This document shows, in pieces, positions 51,981 through 60,603 of a DNA stretch of 64,000 nucleotides (its first letter is position 1; the number at the start of each line of letters is the position of its first letter). Source of the DNA: Alphaproteobacteria bacterium. GTDB lineage: Bacteria; Pseudomonadota; Alphaproteobacteria; Rhodobacterales; Rhodobacteraceae. A program made the translations under genes and the position numbers. The DNA lies in the NCBI GenBank assembly GCA_030426685.1, contig JAUHYC010000015.1, forward strand, positions 1-64,000, written 5' to 3'. The notes beneath the pieces were generated by a model. The model did not search any database. It worked only from the letters and a program-made list of their open reading frames with translations, and had not been told where the DNA came from.

Positions 51981-52244
51981 GAAGAATCCCTCCGATACAA
52001 TAACAGATAAAAAATTACTCAATATCAGCCGAAACTGTATAGCACGTTTAGCCACGAAGTTTCACCACCGGAGCAAACTCGATAAGTTCTTGAACCGATG
52101 CGGTGGTAAGACATGGCTGCGATCAGCAATGATTAACACAACGTGAACGAATCGTTCACAACGAGTCTTGGCCCGTCAGGTTACACTGCAGTTGGCAGTT
52201 TCGAGTTTATGACTGCTCTAATTTTAACAATTGTGGGGTTTATT

Positions 52245-52505
52245 ATGCAAAATTCCAAACTTGCAATCATCACGTTTATCGCTGCCTCTCTGGCTTTCTC
52301 GGCACCTGTCTACGCTTTGGAAGAGGTTGAAGATCCAGAGCCGCCATCGGAAACCAAAAAGGGCGATAACGGCTGGGGTAACGGTGCTGATACCACGAAC
52401 GCTGGCAGTTTCTCGGGCGGTACAAGTTCGTCAAAGAGCACGAACGGGGCATCGCGGAATGACAGAAACTATCCTTCGGCGCTTGACAAGTTCGAAGGAC
52501 GGTAA
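52245..52505 (+). CDS. Small exported protein, low complexity
   Basis: An 86-residue protein with a clear signal peptide (MQNSKLAIITFIAASLAFSA, cleavage after PVYA). The mature part, about 62 residues, begins LEEVEDPEPPSETKK and is rich in Gly, Ser, Asn and Asp (NGWGNGADTTNAGSFSGGTS), so it is probably disordered. No family is recognised. ATG 52245 has a weak ribosome site (TGGGGTTT); an in-frame upstream start at 52143 would spoil the signal peptide. Lower GC than the core genes suggests accessory origin. Confidence 0.6.
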   Translation: MQNSKLAIITFIAASLAFSAPVYALEEVEDPEPPSETKKGDNGWGNGADTTNAGSFSGGTSSSKSTNGASRNDRNYPSALDKFEGR

Positions 52506-52790
52506 CGCAAGACGCGCGGTTTTGTTCAATTCGGCTATGTCATCATGCCTGAATTGAGCTTTTCAGATGGGCGGCTCAGGTCGCCCATTTCTGTGCGCGG
52601 CTTCTGTGAAACCGGGTTTGGTTTGCACCCAATAAGCTATTCTGGTGGATCGGGTGGGCTCTGAATTTCCCAATAGCCTGCGCCCAATAAATTCTGACCC
52701 GAACGCAGAACAACCGAATTAAGGTATATTTCTACCAGAAACCGCCACTATGCGCGGCGGAGACATCGACGAAAACTGAATTGGATCTCC
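52506..52790. other. 285-base stretch without a gene
   Basis: Contains a GGCG hairpin (GATGGGCGGCTCAGGTCGCCCATTTC, near 52567-52592; 8-bp stem) that could end the preceding transcript, then AT-richer sequence in which I see nothing coding. Confidence 0.4.
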
Positions 52791-52988
52791 ATGTGCAAAG
52801 CGGTTTGTCCTTGCCATTTTCCCATTTCGGCACTCGCTTATGAACGGGTGGTTGAATGCCAAGCACCAGATGCTGAGAATCCTGAATTGGCGGTCCGATT
52901 GGTCAAATATGAAGGTCAGGACCAAGGCCGCGTTACATTGGGCGATGTCGAAAAGGACGCAGCGGAGTATCCCGGTTGCCTGCCATGA
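52791..52988 (+). pseudogene. Small exported-protein gene or remnant with a scrambled signal peptide
   Basis: The 65-codon frame reads as protein from about codon 12: SALAYERVVECQAPDAENPE, then LAVRLVKYEGQDQGRVTLGD and VEKDAAEYPGCLP, with ALA-YE resembling a signal cleavage site. The first codons, however, give a cysteine-rich start (MCKAVCPCHFP) instead of a hydrophobic core. In the next frame the same bases read KRFVLAIFP, a normal signal core. One base lost after the ATG and one gained near 52825 would restore a perfect signal peptide. Either this is a decayed gene, a sequencing error, or coincidence. No family is recognised. Confidence 0.4.
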
Positions 52989-53074
52989 GAACACCTTTTG
53001 TGGCCAAAGCTGCACCCTTGAAACGGACAAAGGCCTTATTTGCAAGGCAATTCTTTTATATCAAAAGGTTAGAA

Positions 53075-53150
<76 letters not shown>

Positions 53151-53234
53151 GTGAGGGTTCATGTAGCCAAGCCCGCGCGCAGGCGCAAGAGGGTCTGGCA
53201 GAAATTCTTTCGTTCTCTCATGCCGCGCCACGGA

Positions 53235-54488
53235 TCAGGGCTTAAGATCTCGGAGGGCCGCCAGTAACTGTGCGACCTCGTGCTCGGTATTGTAATGGCA
53301 CAGCGATATGCGGATGCAGTCGTTCAGACCCAGCGGGTCGAGGATATTGCCGCTGTAATGGTCGGCCTTGCGGGTATGGGTGCGGATGCCCTGCTGGTTC
53401 AGATGGGTGACCACATCAGCCGAGGGCACGTCCTGCGCGGTGATGGATACCAGCCCTTCGCGCGCTGGATTGTCGGCTCCGGCCAGAATGGTGATGTGGT
53501 TCATATCGCGCAGGCCGGGCAGGTTGCCGGTGCCGTCGATCATGGCCTGGGTCAGATGGGTCTCGTAGGCGTGGATTGCGCGCCCGGCGGCACGTATGCG
53601 GTCGCCCCGGCGGGTTGCGTCCGATACCTTGCTGCCCAGCCAGTCGAAATAGCTCACCACGTCGGACATGGTGGCGTAGGCTCCGGTATCGCGGGTGCCA
53701 AATTCCCAGCCATCGGCGGGGGCGCCGATCAACTGATCATGGGGTAGGGCGGTCAGACGGTCCGAGATCCAGGCGATGCCGTAGCCGTGACGCGAGAACA
53801 CCTTGTAGGGAGAGATCGCATAGCCGTCGACGCCGTAGCTGTCGATATCCATCTGGCCGTGTGCGGCGTGCTGGATGCCGTCGACGATGATGAAACAATC
53901 GGGGGCAACGGCGCGGATTGCGTTCGCGATGGCGACGACGTCCATTCCCATGCCGGTCACAGGTGAGGCATGCAAAATGGTCGCCACCGCGACATCCGGG
54001 GTCATGAGCGTGGCATAGTCCGAGGCGGTGACAAGGCCGGTGGCGTTGTCATGGGGCACGTTGATGTAGTCCAGCCCGGCGATCCCGGCCCAACGCCGCG
54101 CCGCGCTGCGGCTGGCGGGGTGCTCGATAGAGCTACCGATGACCTTGCCACCTTTGGGCGCGTTCACGCAGGCGGTGCGGATCATGCGGAATAGTAACTC
54201 GGTCCCGCTTTCACCGACAAAGAATTGCCCGGCTGAAGCGTTCATGAATTCCGACAGATCCGCCTTGGCTCGGTTGATGATATCAACCAGTGCATGGCTG
54301 GCCACGTTGTCGCGCCCCTGATTGTCCGGGATGGCCGCAAATTTGGCCGAGGTTTCGACCACCGCGTTGAGCGTCAGCGCGCCCCCCGCGTTTTCAAAAA
54401 AGATGCGCGGACCCTGGAAGGGGCAGGCGTCGACATGGGCGAAGAGGTGGCGGATTTCGTCAATAAGTCCGGGGGTCTGGTGCAGCAT
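53235..54488 (-). CDS. Class V aminotransferase / cysteine desulfurase-like PLP enzyme
   Basis: A fold-type I PLP enzyme of about 417 residues. FENAGGALTLNAVVE opens the domain; SGTELLFRMIRT binds the cofactor phosphate; the aspartate in VDGIQHAAHG contacts the pyridine nitrogen, and the lysine in AISPYKVFSRHGYG is the Schiff-base residue. No clear desulfurase cysteine loop is visible, so the true reaction (desulfurase, lyase or transaminase) is open. ATG 54488 (MLHQTPGLIDEIRHLF) is chosen; a GTG at 54518 adds ten residues. It is divergent from modABC. Confidence 0.84.
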   Translation of the reverse strand: MLHQTPGLIDEIRHLFAHVDACPFQGPRIFFENAGGALTLNAVVETSAKFAAIPDNQGRDNVASHALVDIINRAKADLSEFMNASAGQFFVGESGTELLFRMIRTACVNAPKGGKVIGSSIEHPASRSAARRWAGIAGLDYINVPHDNATGLVTASDYATLMTPDVAVATILHASPVTGMGMDVVAIANAIRAVAPDCFIIVDGIQHAAHGQMDIDSYGVDGYAISPYKVFSRHGYGIAWISDRLTALPHDQLIGAPADGWEFGTRDTGAYATMSDVVSYFDWLGSKVSDATRRGDRIRAAGRAIHAYETHLTQAMIDGTGNLPGLRDMNHITILAGADNPAREGLVSITAQDVPSADVVTHLNQQGIRTHTRKADHYSGNILDPLGLNDCIRISLCHYNTEHEVAQLLAALRDLKP

Positions 54489-54625
54489 ATGGGCGGGTCC
54501 TGTCTCTGGTCGGCTCACATTCAGCCGGATTTCCGCCCGGGATCAATCCCGATTGCGACAGAATTTGGTCTCCGCACAGGTCGCATTTCCCGCCGCGTTG
54601 GGAAAGGGCCTTGCCTGTCCGGTGC

Positions 54626-54672
54626 TGCCTCCGATATGCCCAGAGGGATTGCAACCATTTGAACCGGAGGCA
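54626..54672 (+). promoter_or_regulatory. Hairpin sequestering the modA ribosome site
   Basis: TGCCTCCG (54626-54633) is the exact complement of CGGAGGCA (54665-54672), which contains the modA Shine-Dalgarno GGAGG five bases before the ATG. In RNA this 8-bp stem, with a 31-base loop, would hide the ribosome site, suggesting translational control. Confidence 0.5.
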
Positions 54673-54676
54673 CAAG

Positions 54677-55429
54677 ATGCGCTGTCTGATCGCGGCTTTG
54701 GCCTTTTGCGCACTGCTCGCAGCTCCGGTTCGGGCCGAGGGTGTGCTGGTCTTTGCCGCCGCCAGCCTGAAGACGGCTCTGGACGCCATCGCGCCCGGTT
54801 TCGAGGCCCAGACAGGGCAGGAAGTTACTATGTCCTATGCCTCCTCCTCAGTGTTGGCGCGGCAGATACAGCTGGGCGCGCCAGCGGATCTGTTCATCTC
54901 GGCAAATGCAGACTGGATGAATGTGCTGGAGCAGGAGGGACTGATCACCGCCACCTCGCGAGTGGATCTGCTGGAGAACGGGTTGGTTCTAATTGGCGCG
55001 CCCGGAGAGGACAGCGCCGAAATCAGGCCGGATTTCGATCTAGCCGGGCGGCTGGACGGTGGATATCTGGCGATGGGGCTGGTCAATGCAGTGCCAGCCG
55101 GGATTTACGGCAAGGCGGCGCTGGAGGGCTTGGGCCTGTGGGACACAGTTCAGGGTCAGGTTGCGCAGGCGGACAATGTACGGGCGGCGCTGGCGCTGGT
55201 TGCGACGGGCGCTGCGCCGCTGGGCATCGTCTACCGCTCGGACGCGAAGGCCGAAGACCGGGTGCATGTTGTTGCTGATATTCCCGCAGAGCTGCATCCG
55301 CCGATCATCTATCCGGCTGCCCTGACCACTTCAGCGAGACCTGAGGCGCTGGCGTTACTGACCTACCTGCAATCTGACACCGCGCAGGCCGAGTTTCTGA
55401 GGCAGGGTTTTTCCCTGCCCGACGGGTAA
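54677..55429 (+). CDS. modA: Molybdate ABC transporter, periplasmic binding protein
   Basis: A 250-residue receptor for molybdate (or tungstate). A signal peptide (MRCLIAALAFCALLAAPVRA) is followed by VLVFAAASLKTALDAIAPGF, the ModA hallmark, then FSYASSSVLARQIQ-like SYASSSVLARQIQLGAPAD and ALVATGAAPLGIVYRSDA. Serines in the first two motifs are the usual oxyanion ligands. ATG 54677 follows GGAGGCACAAG. First gene of modABC, divergent from the aminotransferase gene. No ModE-type palindrome was recognised, but a hairpin covers the ribosome site. Confidence 0.95.
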   Translation: MRCLIAALAFCALLAAPVRAEGVLVFAAASLKTALDAIAPGFEAQTGQEVTMSYASSSVLARQIQLGAPADLFISANADWMNVLEQEGLITATSRVDLLENGLVLIGAPGEDSAEIRPDFDLAGRLDGGYLAMGLVNAVPAGIYGKAALEGLGLWDTVQGQVAQADNVRAALALVATGAAPLGIVYRSDAKAEDRVHVVADIPAELHPPIIYPAALTTSARPEALALLTYLQSDTAQAEFLRQGFSLPDG

Positions 55430-55433
55430 CGCG

Positions 55434-56126
55434 ATGGGCTGGCTGGGACCGGCAGAGATGGAGGCGTTGCGGTTGTCGCTGCGCGTGTCGTTCTGGGCGA
55501 CGCTGGTCACGCTGCCTTTTGGGATTTTTGTCGCCTACGCGTTGGCGCGTTGGCGCTTTCCGGGGCGTCAGGTGTTGAACGGGCTGGTGCATTTGCCGCT
55601 GATCCTGCCACCGGTGGTCACCGGTTATCTGCTGTTGCTGACCTTTGGCCTACAGGGGCCGTTGGGCAAACCGCTGGCCGGGCTTGGCATCGTCTTTGCC
55701 TTTCGCTGGACCGGTGCGGCGCTGGCGGCTGGGATCATGGCGTTTCCACTGATGGTGCGCGCGATCCGGTTGTCGATCGAGGCGGTGGACCCCAAGCTGG
55801 AACAGGCCGGGGCCACGCTGGGCGCCTCGCGTCTGATGGTCTTCGCAACCGTGACATTGCCGATGATCTTTCCGGGCGTCATTGCCGGTGCGATCCTGGC
55901 CTTTGCTAAAGCGATGGGAGAGTTCGGGGCCACGATCACCTTTGTCTCAAACATCCCCGGTCAAACACAGACACTGCCCTCGGCCGTCTACGCGTTCCTG
56001 CAGGTGCCGGGGGGTGAGGCTGCGGCGACGCGGCTGGTGATCATCTCGATCATCATAGCTATGGGTGCGTTGCTCTTGTCGGAATATGTGGGTCGACGTG
56101 TGGCCGAGCGGGTGGCCGGGTCATGA
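55434..56126 (+). CDS. modB: Molybdate ABC transporter permease
   Basis: A 230-residue permease with about five membrane helices. The start LGPAEMEALRLSLRVSFWAT, the PLILPPVVTGYLLLLTFG segment and the EAA loop EQAGATLGASRLMVFATVTL are typical of ModB. It begins four bases after modA and overlaps modC by four bases (ATGA), so the three genes are one operon. Confidence 0.96.
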   Translation: MGWLGPAEMEALRLSLRVSFWATLVTLPFGIFVAYALARWRFPGRQVLNGLVHLPLILPPVVTGYLLLLTFGLQGPLGKPLAGLGIVFAFRWTGAALAAGIMAFPLMVRAIRLSIEAVDPKLEQAGATLGASRLMVFATVTLPMIFPGVIAGAILAFAKAMGEFGATITFVSNIPGQTQTLPSAVYAFLQVPGGEAAATRLVIISIIIAMGALLLSEYVGRRVAERVAGS

Positions 56127-57220
56127 GCCTGTCGGTCCGTCTGAAACAGCAGCTTCCGGGGATTGCGCTGGATCTGGACTTTGACGCGCCTTCGGGTGTA
56201 ACAGTTCTGTTCGGGCGCTCAGGCTCGGGCAAGACGACCGTGGTGAACGCGGTCGCGGGCCTGCTGCGTCCCGAGGCCGGGCGCGTGGCGGTGGATGATT
56301 GGGTTCTTTTCGACACCGACCGCGGCGAATGGCTGCCGCCGCATCGTCGGCGGCTGGGCTATATCTTTCAGGAAGGCCGTCTGTTTCCACATCTGACCGT
56401 GCGCCAGAATCTGAACTATGGCCGCTGGTTTGCGCCGCGCGGGGCACAGCGGGAAAACCCGGATCGCGTGATCGAGATGCTGGGCATCGGCCACCTTCTG
56501 GATCGTCGCCCGGCAATGCTGTCGGGTGGTGAGAAACAGCGCGTCGCCATTGGTCGCGCCTTGCTGGCCAGCCCGCGCCTGATCCTCGCCGATGAACCTC
56601 TGGCGGCGCTGGACGATGCGCGCAAGGCTGAGATTCTGCCCTATTTCGAACGACTGCGCGATGAGGTCTCGGTTCCCATCCTGTATGTCACTCATTCCGC
56701 CGCCGAGGTCGCGCGGCTGGCGACGTCGGTGGTGGCGTTACAGGAGGGTCGGGTTCTACGGCACGGTCCTGCCTCTGAGGTTCTGGCGGACCCATCGGTC
56801 GCACCCGCGGGTGTGCGTGCAGTGGGTGCGCTGCTGAAGGTCCGGGTAGCAGCGCATCACAAGGATGGCCTCTCTGAGCTGGAAGCGGGTGGTGCGCGAC
56901 TGTTCCTGCCGCGGATTTCGCACAGGATCGGGGAAGAGCTGCGCATCCGTATTCCGGCGCAGGAGGTGATCCTGTCGAACAAACAGCCTGAGGGGCTTTC
57001 AGCGCTGAACGTGCTATCGGGGCAGGTTGAGGCGATTCGAGCGGGCGAAGGTCCCGGGGCCATCGTGTCGGTTAATACTCCCGCAGGTGTGGTGCTGGCA
57101 CGCGTGACGCGGCGGTCAGTCGCGGCGCTGGGATTGGAGCCCGGTCGCCCCTGCTACGCGGTCATCAAGACCGTCGCGCTGGCGCCCCAGGATGTCGGTG
57201 GGCGGGTCTTTGCACCCTAG
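56123..57220 (+). CDS. modC: Molybdate ABC transporter ATP-binding protein
   Basis: A 365-residue ATPase with Walker A GRSGSGKTTVVNAVAG, the signature LSGGEKQRVAIGRALL and Walker B LILADEPLAALD, followed by a regulatory C-terminal MOP/TOBE domain (about 285-360; LNVLSGQVEAIRAGEGPGAI, SVNTPAGVVLARVTRRS) that can bind molybdate and inhibit transport. The presence of this domain is normal for ModC and argues against a sulfate or phosphate system. It overlaps modB by four bases. Confidence 0.96.
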   Translation: MSLSVRLKQQLPGIALDLDFDAPSGVTVLFGRSGSGKTTVVNAVAGLLRPEAGRVAVDDWVLFDTDRGEWLPPHRRRLGYIFQEGRLFPHLTVRQNLNYGRWFAPRGAQRENPDRVIEMLGIGHLLDRRPAMLSGGEKQRVAIGRALLASPRLILADEPLAALDDARKAEILPYFERLRDEVSVPILYVTHSAAEVARLATSVVALQEGRVLRHGPASEVLADPSVAPAGVRAVGALLKVRVAAHHKDGLSELEAGGARLFLPRISHRIGEELRIRIPAQEVILSNKQPEGLSALNVLSGQVEAIRAGEGPGAIVSVNTPAGVVLARVTRRSVAALGLEPGRPCYAVIKTVALAPQDVGGRVFAP

Positions 57221-57464
57221 GCACGGGCCTGCGTCGCGTTCGGTGGATTGCCGTGACAGGCCCACTGATGCCGCCCGTGATCGAGACCAGGTCACGATCT
57301 CTCCAGGCACGGATTCTCCGCGAGTGTATTGAAAGAGCACTCTCTTTTGTCTCGGGTGACTGTTCAACTTTGACAAGGGGTGTGTCTTTTGCGCCAAATT
57401 GCGCTACCCTCGGGTCTCGGTATTTCTTCAAATTTGGCCCAGTGTGCCTAAGAGGTATTTGACG

Positions 57465-57869
57465 ATGCGATTTCTGAAATTTGTCTGCCTGATGGTTGTG
57501 GTGCTTACACCCGCTGTAAGTCAGGCCGTTGGGTTCGGTGTGGGCGTGCGTCCCCAATTTCGCACAACGGTGACACCGCTGCAGGGCGGCACCTATGAAG
57601 TTGCCGCCATCGGCACCTCGGCTCCGGTGGCATTTTGGTGTGGTATCGGGGACTATGCGATCCGGACCCTGCGCACCTCGGCAACGCAGCGCATCTATGT
57701 CTCGAAACCCTATGAGCGGGGTGTACGCACAGTGCAATTCTCGCTAACCCCGCCCGAAAGCGGAGAGGTTGAAACCTATTCCGTGACGGTAAAGACCGTG
57801 GGGGCCAACATGACGGCCGGGTCGGCGCAGGGATATTGCTGGGACAACTTCATCGACATGGGGTTCTGA
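57465..57869 (+). CDS. Small exported protein of unknown function
   Basis: A 134-residue protein with a signal peptide (MRFLKFVCLMVVVLTPAVSQ, cleavage after QA). The mature part is beta-rich (FRTTVTPLQGGTYEVAAIGT; QFSLTPPESGEVETYSVTV) with two cysteines (FWCGIGDYA and GYCWDNF) that could form a disulfide. Small periplasmic proteins with this pattern are common in roseobacters, but I cannot name a family. ATG 57465 is chosen for the signal peptide; an in-frame start at 57399 is not supported. It ends three bases before the stop of the convergent hemF. Confidence 0.72.
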   Translation: MRFLKFVCLMVVVLTPAVSQAVGFGVGVRPQFRTTVTPLQGGTYEVAAIGTSAPVAFWCGIGDYAIRTLRTSATQRIYVSKPYERGVRTVQFSLTPPESGEVETYSVTVKTVGANMTAGSAQGYCWDNFIDMGF

Positions 57870-57872
57870 GGT

Positions 57873-58757
57873 TCAGACCCATTTCGCCAGCGGCGGAAGG
57901 CTCATCAGGACCGCATCCGGATCATGCCCGGTTTCCAGCCCAAACTTGGTGCCCCGGTCATAGACCAAATTGTATTCGGCATAGAGCCCGCGATGGATGA
58001 GCTGTGTGTTCTTGTCATCGTTCGAGAACGGCTGAACCCGGCGCTTTTCGACCAATGGCAGGAAGGCAGGCAGGAAGGCGCGACCGATGTCTTGTGTCAG
58101 CGCAAAATCCGCCTGCCAATCCCCGGTGCAGTAGTCATCCATGAAAACTCCACCCACGCCGCGGGCGCGCTTACGGTGGGGAATATAGAAATACTCGTCG
58201 GCCCAGTCCTTGAGGCGCGGGTAATGCCCCGGCCCATGCGGGTCCAGATGCATCTTTTGAGTGGCGTGGAAATGGGCGGAGTCCTCATCATATTCGATGC
58301 AGGGGTTCAGGTCCGACCCGCCGCCGAACCACCAGGCATGCGGGGTCCAGAACATACGCGTGTTCATGTGGACTGCCGGGACATGCGGGTTCTGCATATG
58401 CGCCACAAGGCTGATGCCCGAGGCCCAGAACCGCGGGTCATCCTTCATCCCCGGAAGGCCCTTGCGTGCGGCCATCGCGTTTTGTGCGCGCTCGCCCAGC
58501 GTTCCGTAAACGGTTGAGACGTTGACGCCCACCTTCTCGAACACGCGTCCGCAGCGCATGACAGACATCAGACCACCACCCGCATCCGTGCCATCGTCGG
58601 ATTGGCGTTTGGTCTCGGTCACTTCGAACCGGCCCGGTTGGGTGTCTGAAAAGGGGCCGGTGTCGTGGCTGTCTTCCAGCGCTTCGAAGGCTGCGACGAT
58701 TTCGTCCCGTAATTGGCGGAACCAGGCAGAGGCGGTGGTTTTTTCAGATTCAAACAT
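57873..58757 (-). CDS. hemF: Oxygen-dependent coproporphyrinogen III oxidase
   Basis: A 294-residue enzyme making protoporphyrinogen IX with molecular oxygen, the aerobic counterpart of the hemN gene in this window. Family motifs are complete: HMQNPHVPAVHMNTRMFWTP, WWFGGGSDLNPCIEYDEDSA, HFHATQKMHLDPH, YFYIPHRKRARGVGGVFMDD and YAEYNLVYDRGTKFGLETG. The SDR gene ends five bases beyond its start codon on the same strand, so the two may share a transcript. Confidence 0.97.
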   Translation of the reverse strand: MFESEKTTASAWFRQLRDEIVAAFEALEDSHDTGPFSDTQPGRFEVTETKRQSDDGTDAGGGLMSVMRCGRVFEKVGVNVSTVYGTLGERAQNAMAARKGLPGMKDDPRFWASGISLVAHMQNPHVPAVHMNTRMFWTPHAWWFGGGSDLNPCIEYDEDSAHFHATQKMHLDPHGPGHYPRLKDWADEYFYIPHRKRARGVGGVFMDDYCTGDWQADFALTQDIGRAFLPAFLPLVEKRRVQPFSNDDKNTQLIHRGLYAEYNLVYDRGTKFGLETGHDPDAVLMSLPPLAKWV

Positions 58758-58762
58758 GAGGA

Positions 58763-59563
58763 TCAGTGTGCGGGGGCTGCGACCGGGTCGAGCAGTGTTC
58801 TGCCGCCATCAATGGTCAGGATTTGCCCGGTCATGAACCCGGCGGCGTCGGAGGCGAGGAATTGAGCGGTCTCGACCAGCTCATTCGGGGCGGCGATGCG
58901 GGCCAGGGGGGTATGTTTTTCGATATCGTTGCGGAAATCACGGTTTTCCTTAAGCGTCGATTGCAGCGATGCACTCATCACCGATCCCAGTGCGATCGAA
59001 TTTACCCGGATGCGGTTGGGGGCGAGCGCCACTGCCAGCGAGCGGGTCATCTGATCGAGCGCAGCAGTCGAAACCGAGTAGGCCATCAGATCCGGATGGG
59101 TGCGCCGTGCGGCAATCGAGGACAGGTTGATGATGGACCCGGCCGGGTTCTCGTCGTCGCCATTGGCTTGTTTGATGAACCGTTTGGCAACTAGTTGGCT
59201 GAGCCGCAATGCAGGCATCAGGTTCTGATTCAGCAGGGTGCGGACGGAATCGTCGTCGCTGTCCAGCGGGTCCGATTGGATCACCTGTCGCGCTCCGTTG
59301 ATCAGGATATCGACCTGATCGAAAGCGTCCAGCGTGGCGGACAGTAGATTGGCGATGGTCAGCTTTTCCCGAAGATCTCCGGCGAAATAGCGGATGTTGC
59401 TGTCGTCAGCTTGTTCGCCCAACTCTTCGGCCAGGCGCTTTTCGTCCATATCGGCGAACATGACGTTGGCGCCCGCGTCGGCAAAATGCCGTCCGATGGC
59501 CAGCCCGATACCATTGGCACCGCCGGTGACGACTGCGGTTTTGCCCGCGATGGAAAAGGACAT
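58763..59563 (-). CDS. SDR-family oxidoreductase lacking the catalytic lysine
   Basis: A 266-residue Rossmann protein. TGGANGIG (13-20) binds the dinucleotide, and Asp38/Asp40 at the end of strand 2 (NVMFADMDEKR) favour NAD(H). The NAG box is NGA (90-92 region, LINGARQ), Ser148/149 lies in IINLSS, but the active-site motif YxxxK reads Tyr162-Ser-Val-Ser-Thr166: the lysine is replaced by threonine. The C-terminus has the usual GFMTGQILTIDGGRTL. It may have altered or no dehydrogenase activity. It overlaps no neighbour and lies five bases upstream of hemF. Confidence 0.84.
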   Translation of the reverse strand: MSFSIAGKTAVVTGGANGIGLAIGRHFADAGANVMFADMDEKRLAEELGEQADDSNIRYFAGDLREKLTIANLLSATLDAFDQVDILINGARQVIQSDPLDSDDDSVRTLLNQNLMPALRLSQLVAKRFIKQANGDDENPAGSIINLSSIAARRTHPDLMAYSVSTAALDQMTRSLAVALAPNRIRVNSIALGSVMSASLQSTLKENRDFRNDIEKHTPLARIAAPNELVETAQFLASDAAGFMTGQILTIDGGRTLLDPVAAPAH

Positions 59564-59600
59564 GCGAATCCTCCTGAGTTCTGGCGCAGGTTAACGGGCC

Positions 59601-60563
59601 TCAGGCCCGAGGGCGAGAGGCGTGGAACACCTTGAAACGGTTGTCTCCGGCCACTTCGCGGACCTGCGCGAAGGTCTCGGTCAATGTGGCCTCGTAGGGC
59701 AGGTGGCGATTGGCAACCATCCACAAGCTGCCATTTCGTGTCAGGTTGCGCGCAGCACTTGCGATAAAGCGCTGCCCCAGCGCCGGATCCGCGCTGCGCG
59801 AGGTGTGAAAGGGCGGATTCATGATAACCATGTCCAGCGGCTCGGGCGCGGTCCAGGTCGTGGCATCGGCCCAATGAAACTGCGCGCGGGGGTCCGACAC
59901 GTTGGTGCGCGCACAGGTGAGGGCGGTGTGATCGGCCTCGACCAAATGCAGGCTGTGCAGGGCGTCGTCGATCAGATTGGCCGCGAGATAGCCCCAGCCC
60001 GCGCCCAGATCGGCGATACGCGCGCCGCGTTTTGCGGGCAGCGATTTCAGCAGCAGGGCTGAGGCCGGATCAATGCCATCGGCGGAAAACACGCCCGGTG
60101 CGGTTCGGAACCCATCAACCTTCTGGGTGGTGGGTGCGGCCCAATCGGCGAAGGAGTCTGCGTCGGCCTGAAACCAGAAGATCTTGCCATGTGCTTTTGA
60201 GATCGGCCCTTCGATGGCTACCCGTTTGCGGATATCTTTCAGCAGACTGTCCACGCCATCGGTCTTGGTCCCATCCACCACGACCACGCCGCTGGCGCGG
60301 CTACTGGCCTGATGGACCAGCGCACGGGCCAGCGCCTTGGCGCGGGGCAGGAAGACGATCGCATCCTGACAGGGCGCATCGCTTTCGGGAACCGTCACAA
60401 ACCCCTGTGCAGCAAAGTGGTCGTGAAAGGGTTTAAAGGGCTGCACCACCTGCGTCTCGTTCGGCAGGGCTGACAGATCGTGATCCGGGGTCGGCGCAAG
60501 CACGAACAGCGGCTGCGACAGGCTGAGCCCGCTGTTGAGGGCAAGATCAAGGCGAGGGGACAT
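59601..60563 (-). CDS. rsmC: RsmC-like 16S rRNA guanine-N2 methyltransferase
   Basis: A 320-residue two-domain methyltransferase. The N-terminal half is the degenerate, RsmC/RsmD-type auxiliary domain; the C-terminal half binds SAM (IADLGAGWGYLAANLIDDAL) and has the catalytic VIMNPPFHTSRSADP, where NPPF marks N-methylation of a base. Homologues modify G1207 of 16S rRNA. ATG 60563 (MSPRLDLALN) is chosen; a TTG six codons upstream is unlikely. It lies between the SDR gene and clpS on the same strand. Confidence 0.87.
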   Translation of the reverse strand: MSPRLDLALNSGLSLSQPLFVLAPTPDHDLSALPNETQVVQPFKPFHDHFAAQGFVTVPESDAPCQDAIVFLPRAKALARALVHQASSRASGVVVVDGTKTDGVDSLLKDIRKRVAIEGPISKAHGKIFWFQADADSFADWAAPTTQKVDGFRTAPGVFSADGIDPASALLLKSLPAKRGARIADLGAGWGYLAANLIDDALHSLHLVEADHTALTCARTNVSDPRAQFHWADATTWTAPEPLDMVIMNPPFHTSRSADPALGQRFIASAARNLTRNGSLWMVANRHLPYEATLTETFAQVREVAGDNRFKVFHASRPRA

Positions 60564-60603
60564 GGGCAATTCTGGGGCCAATCCGGCTGAGGGCGCGCGC
60601 GCC

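Noticed and set aside
52719-53045. Minus-strand 108-codon frame in the tRNA interval
   Set aside because: No ribosome site, no domain, and its composition does not look coding; the plus-strand remnant explains the region better.
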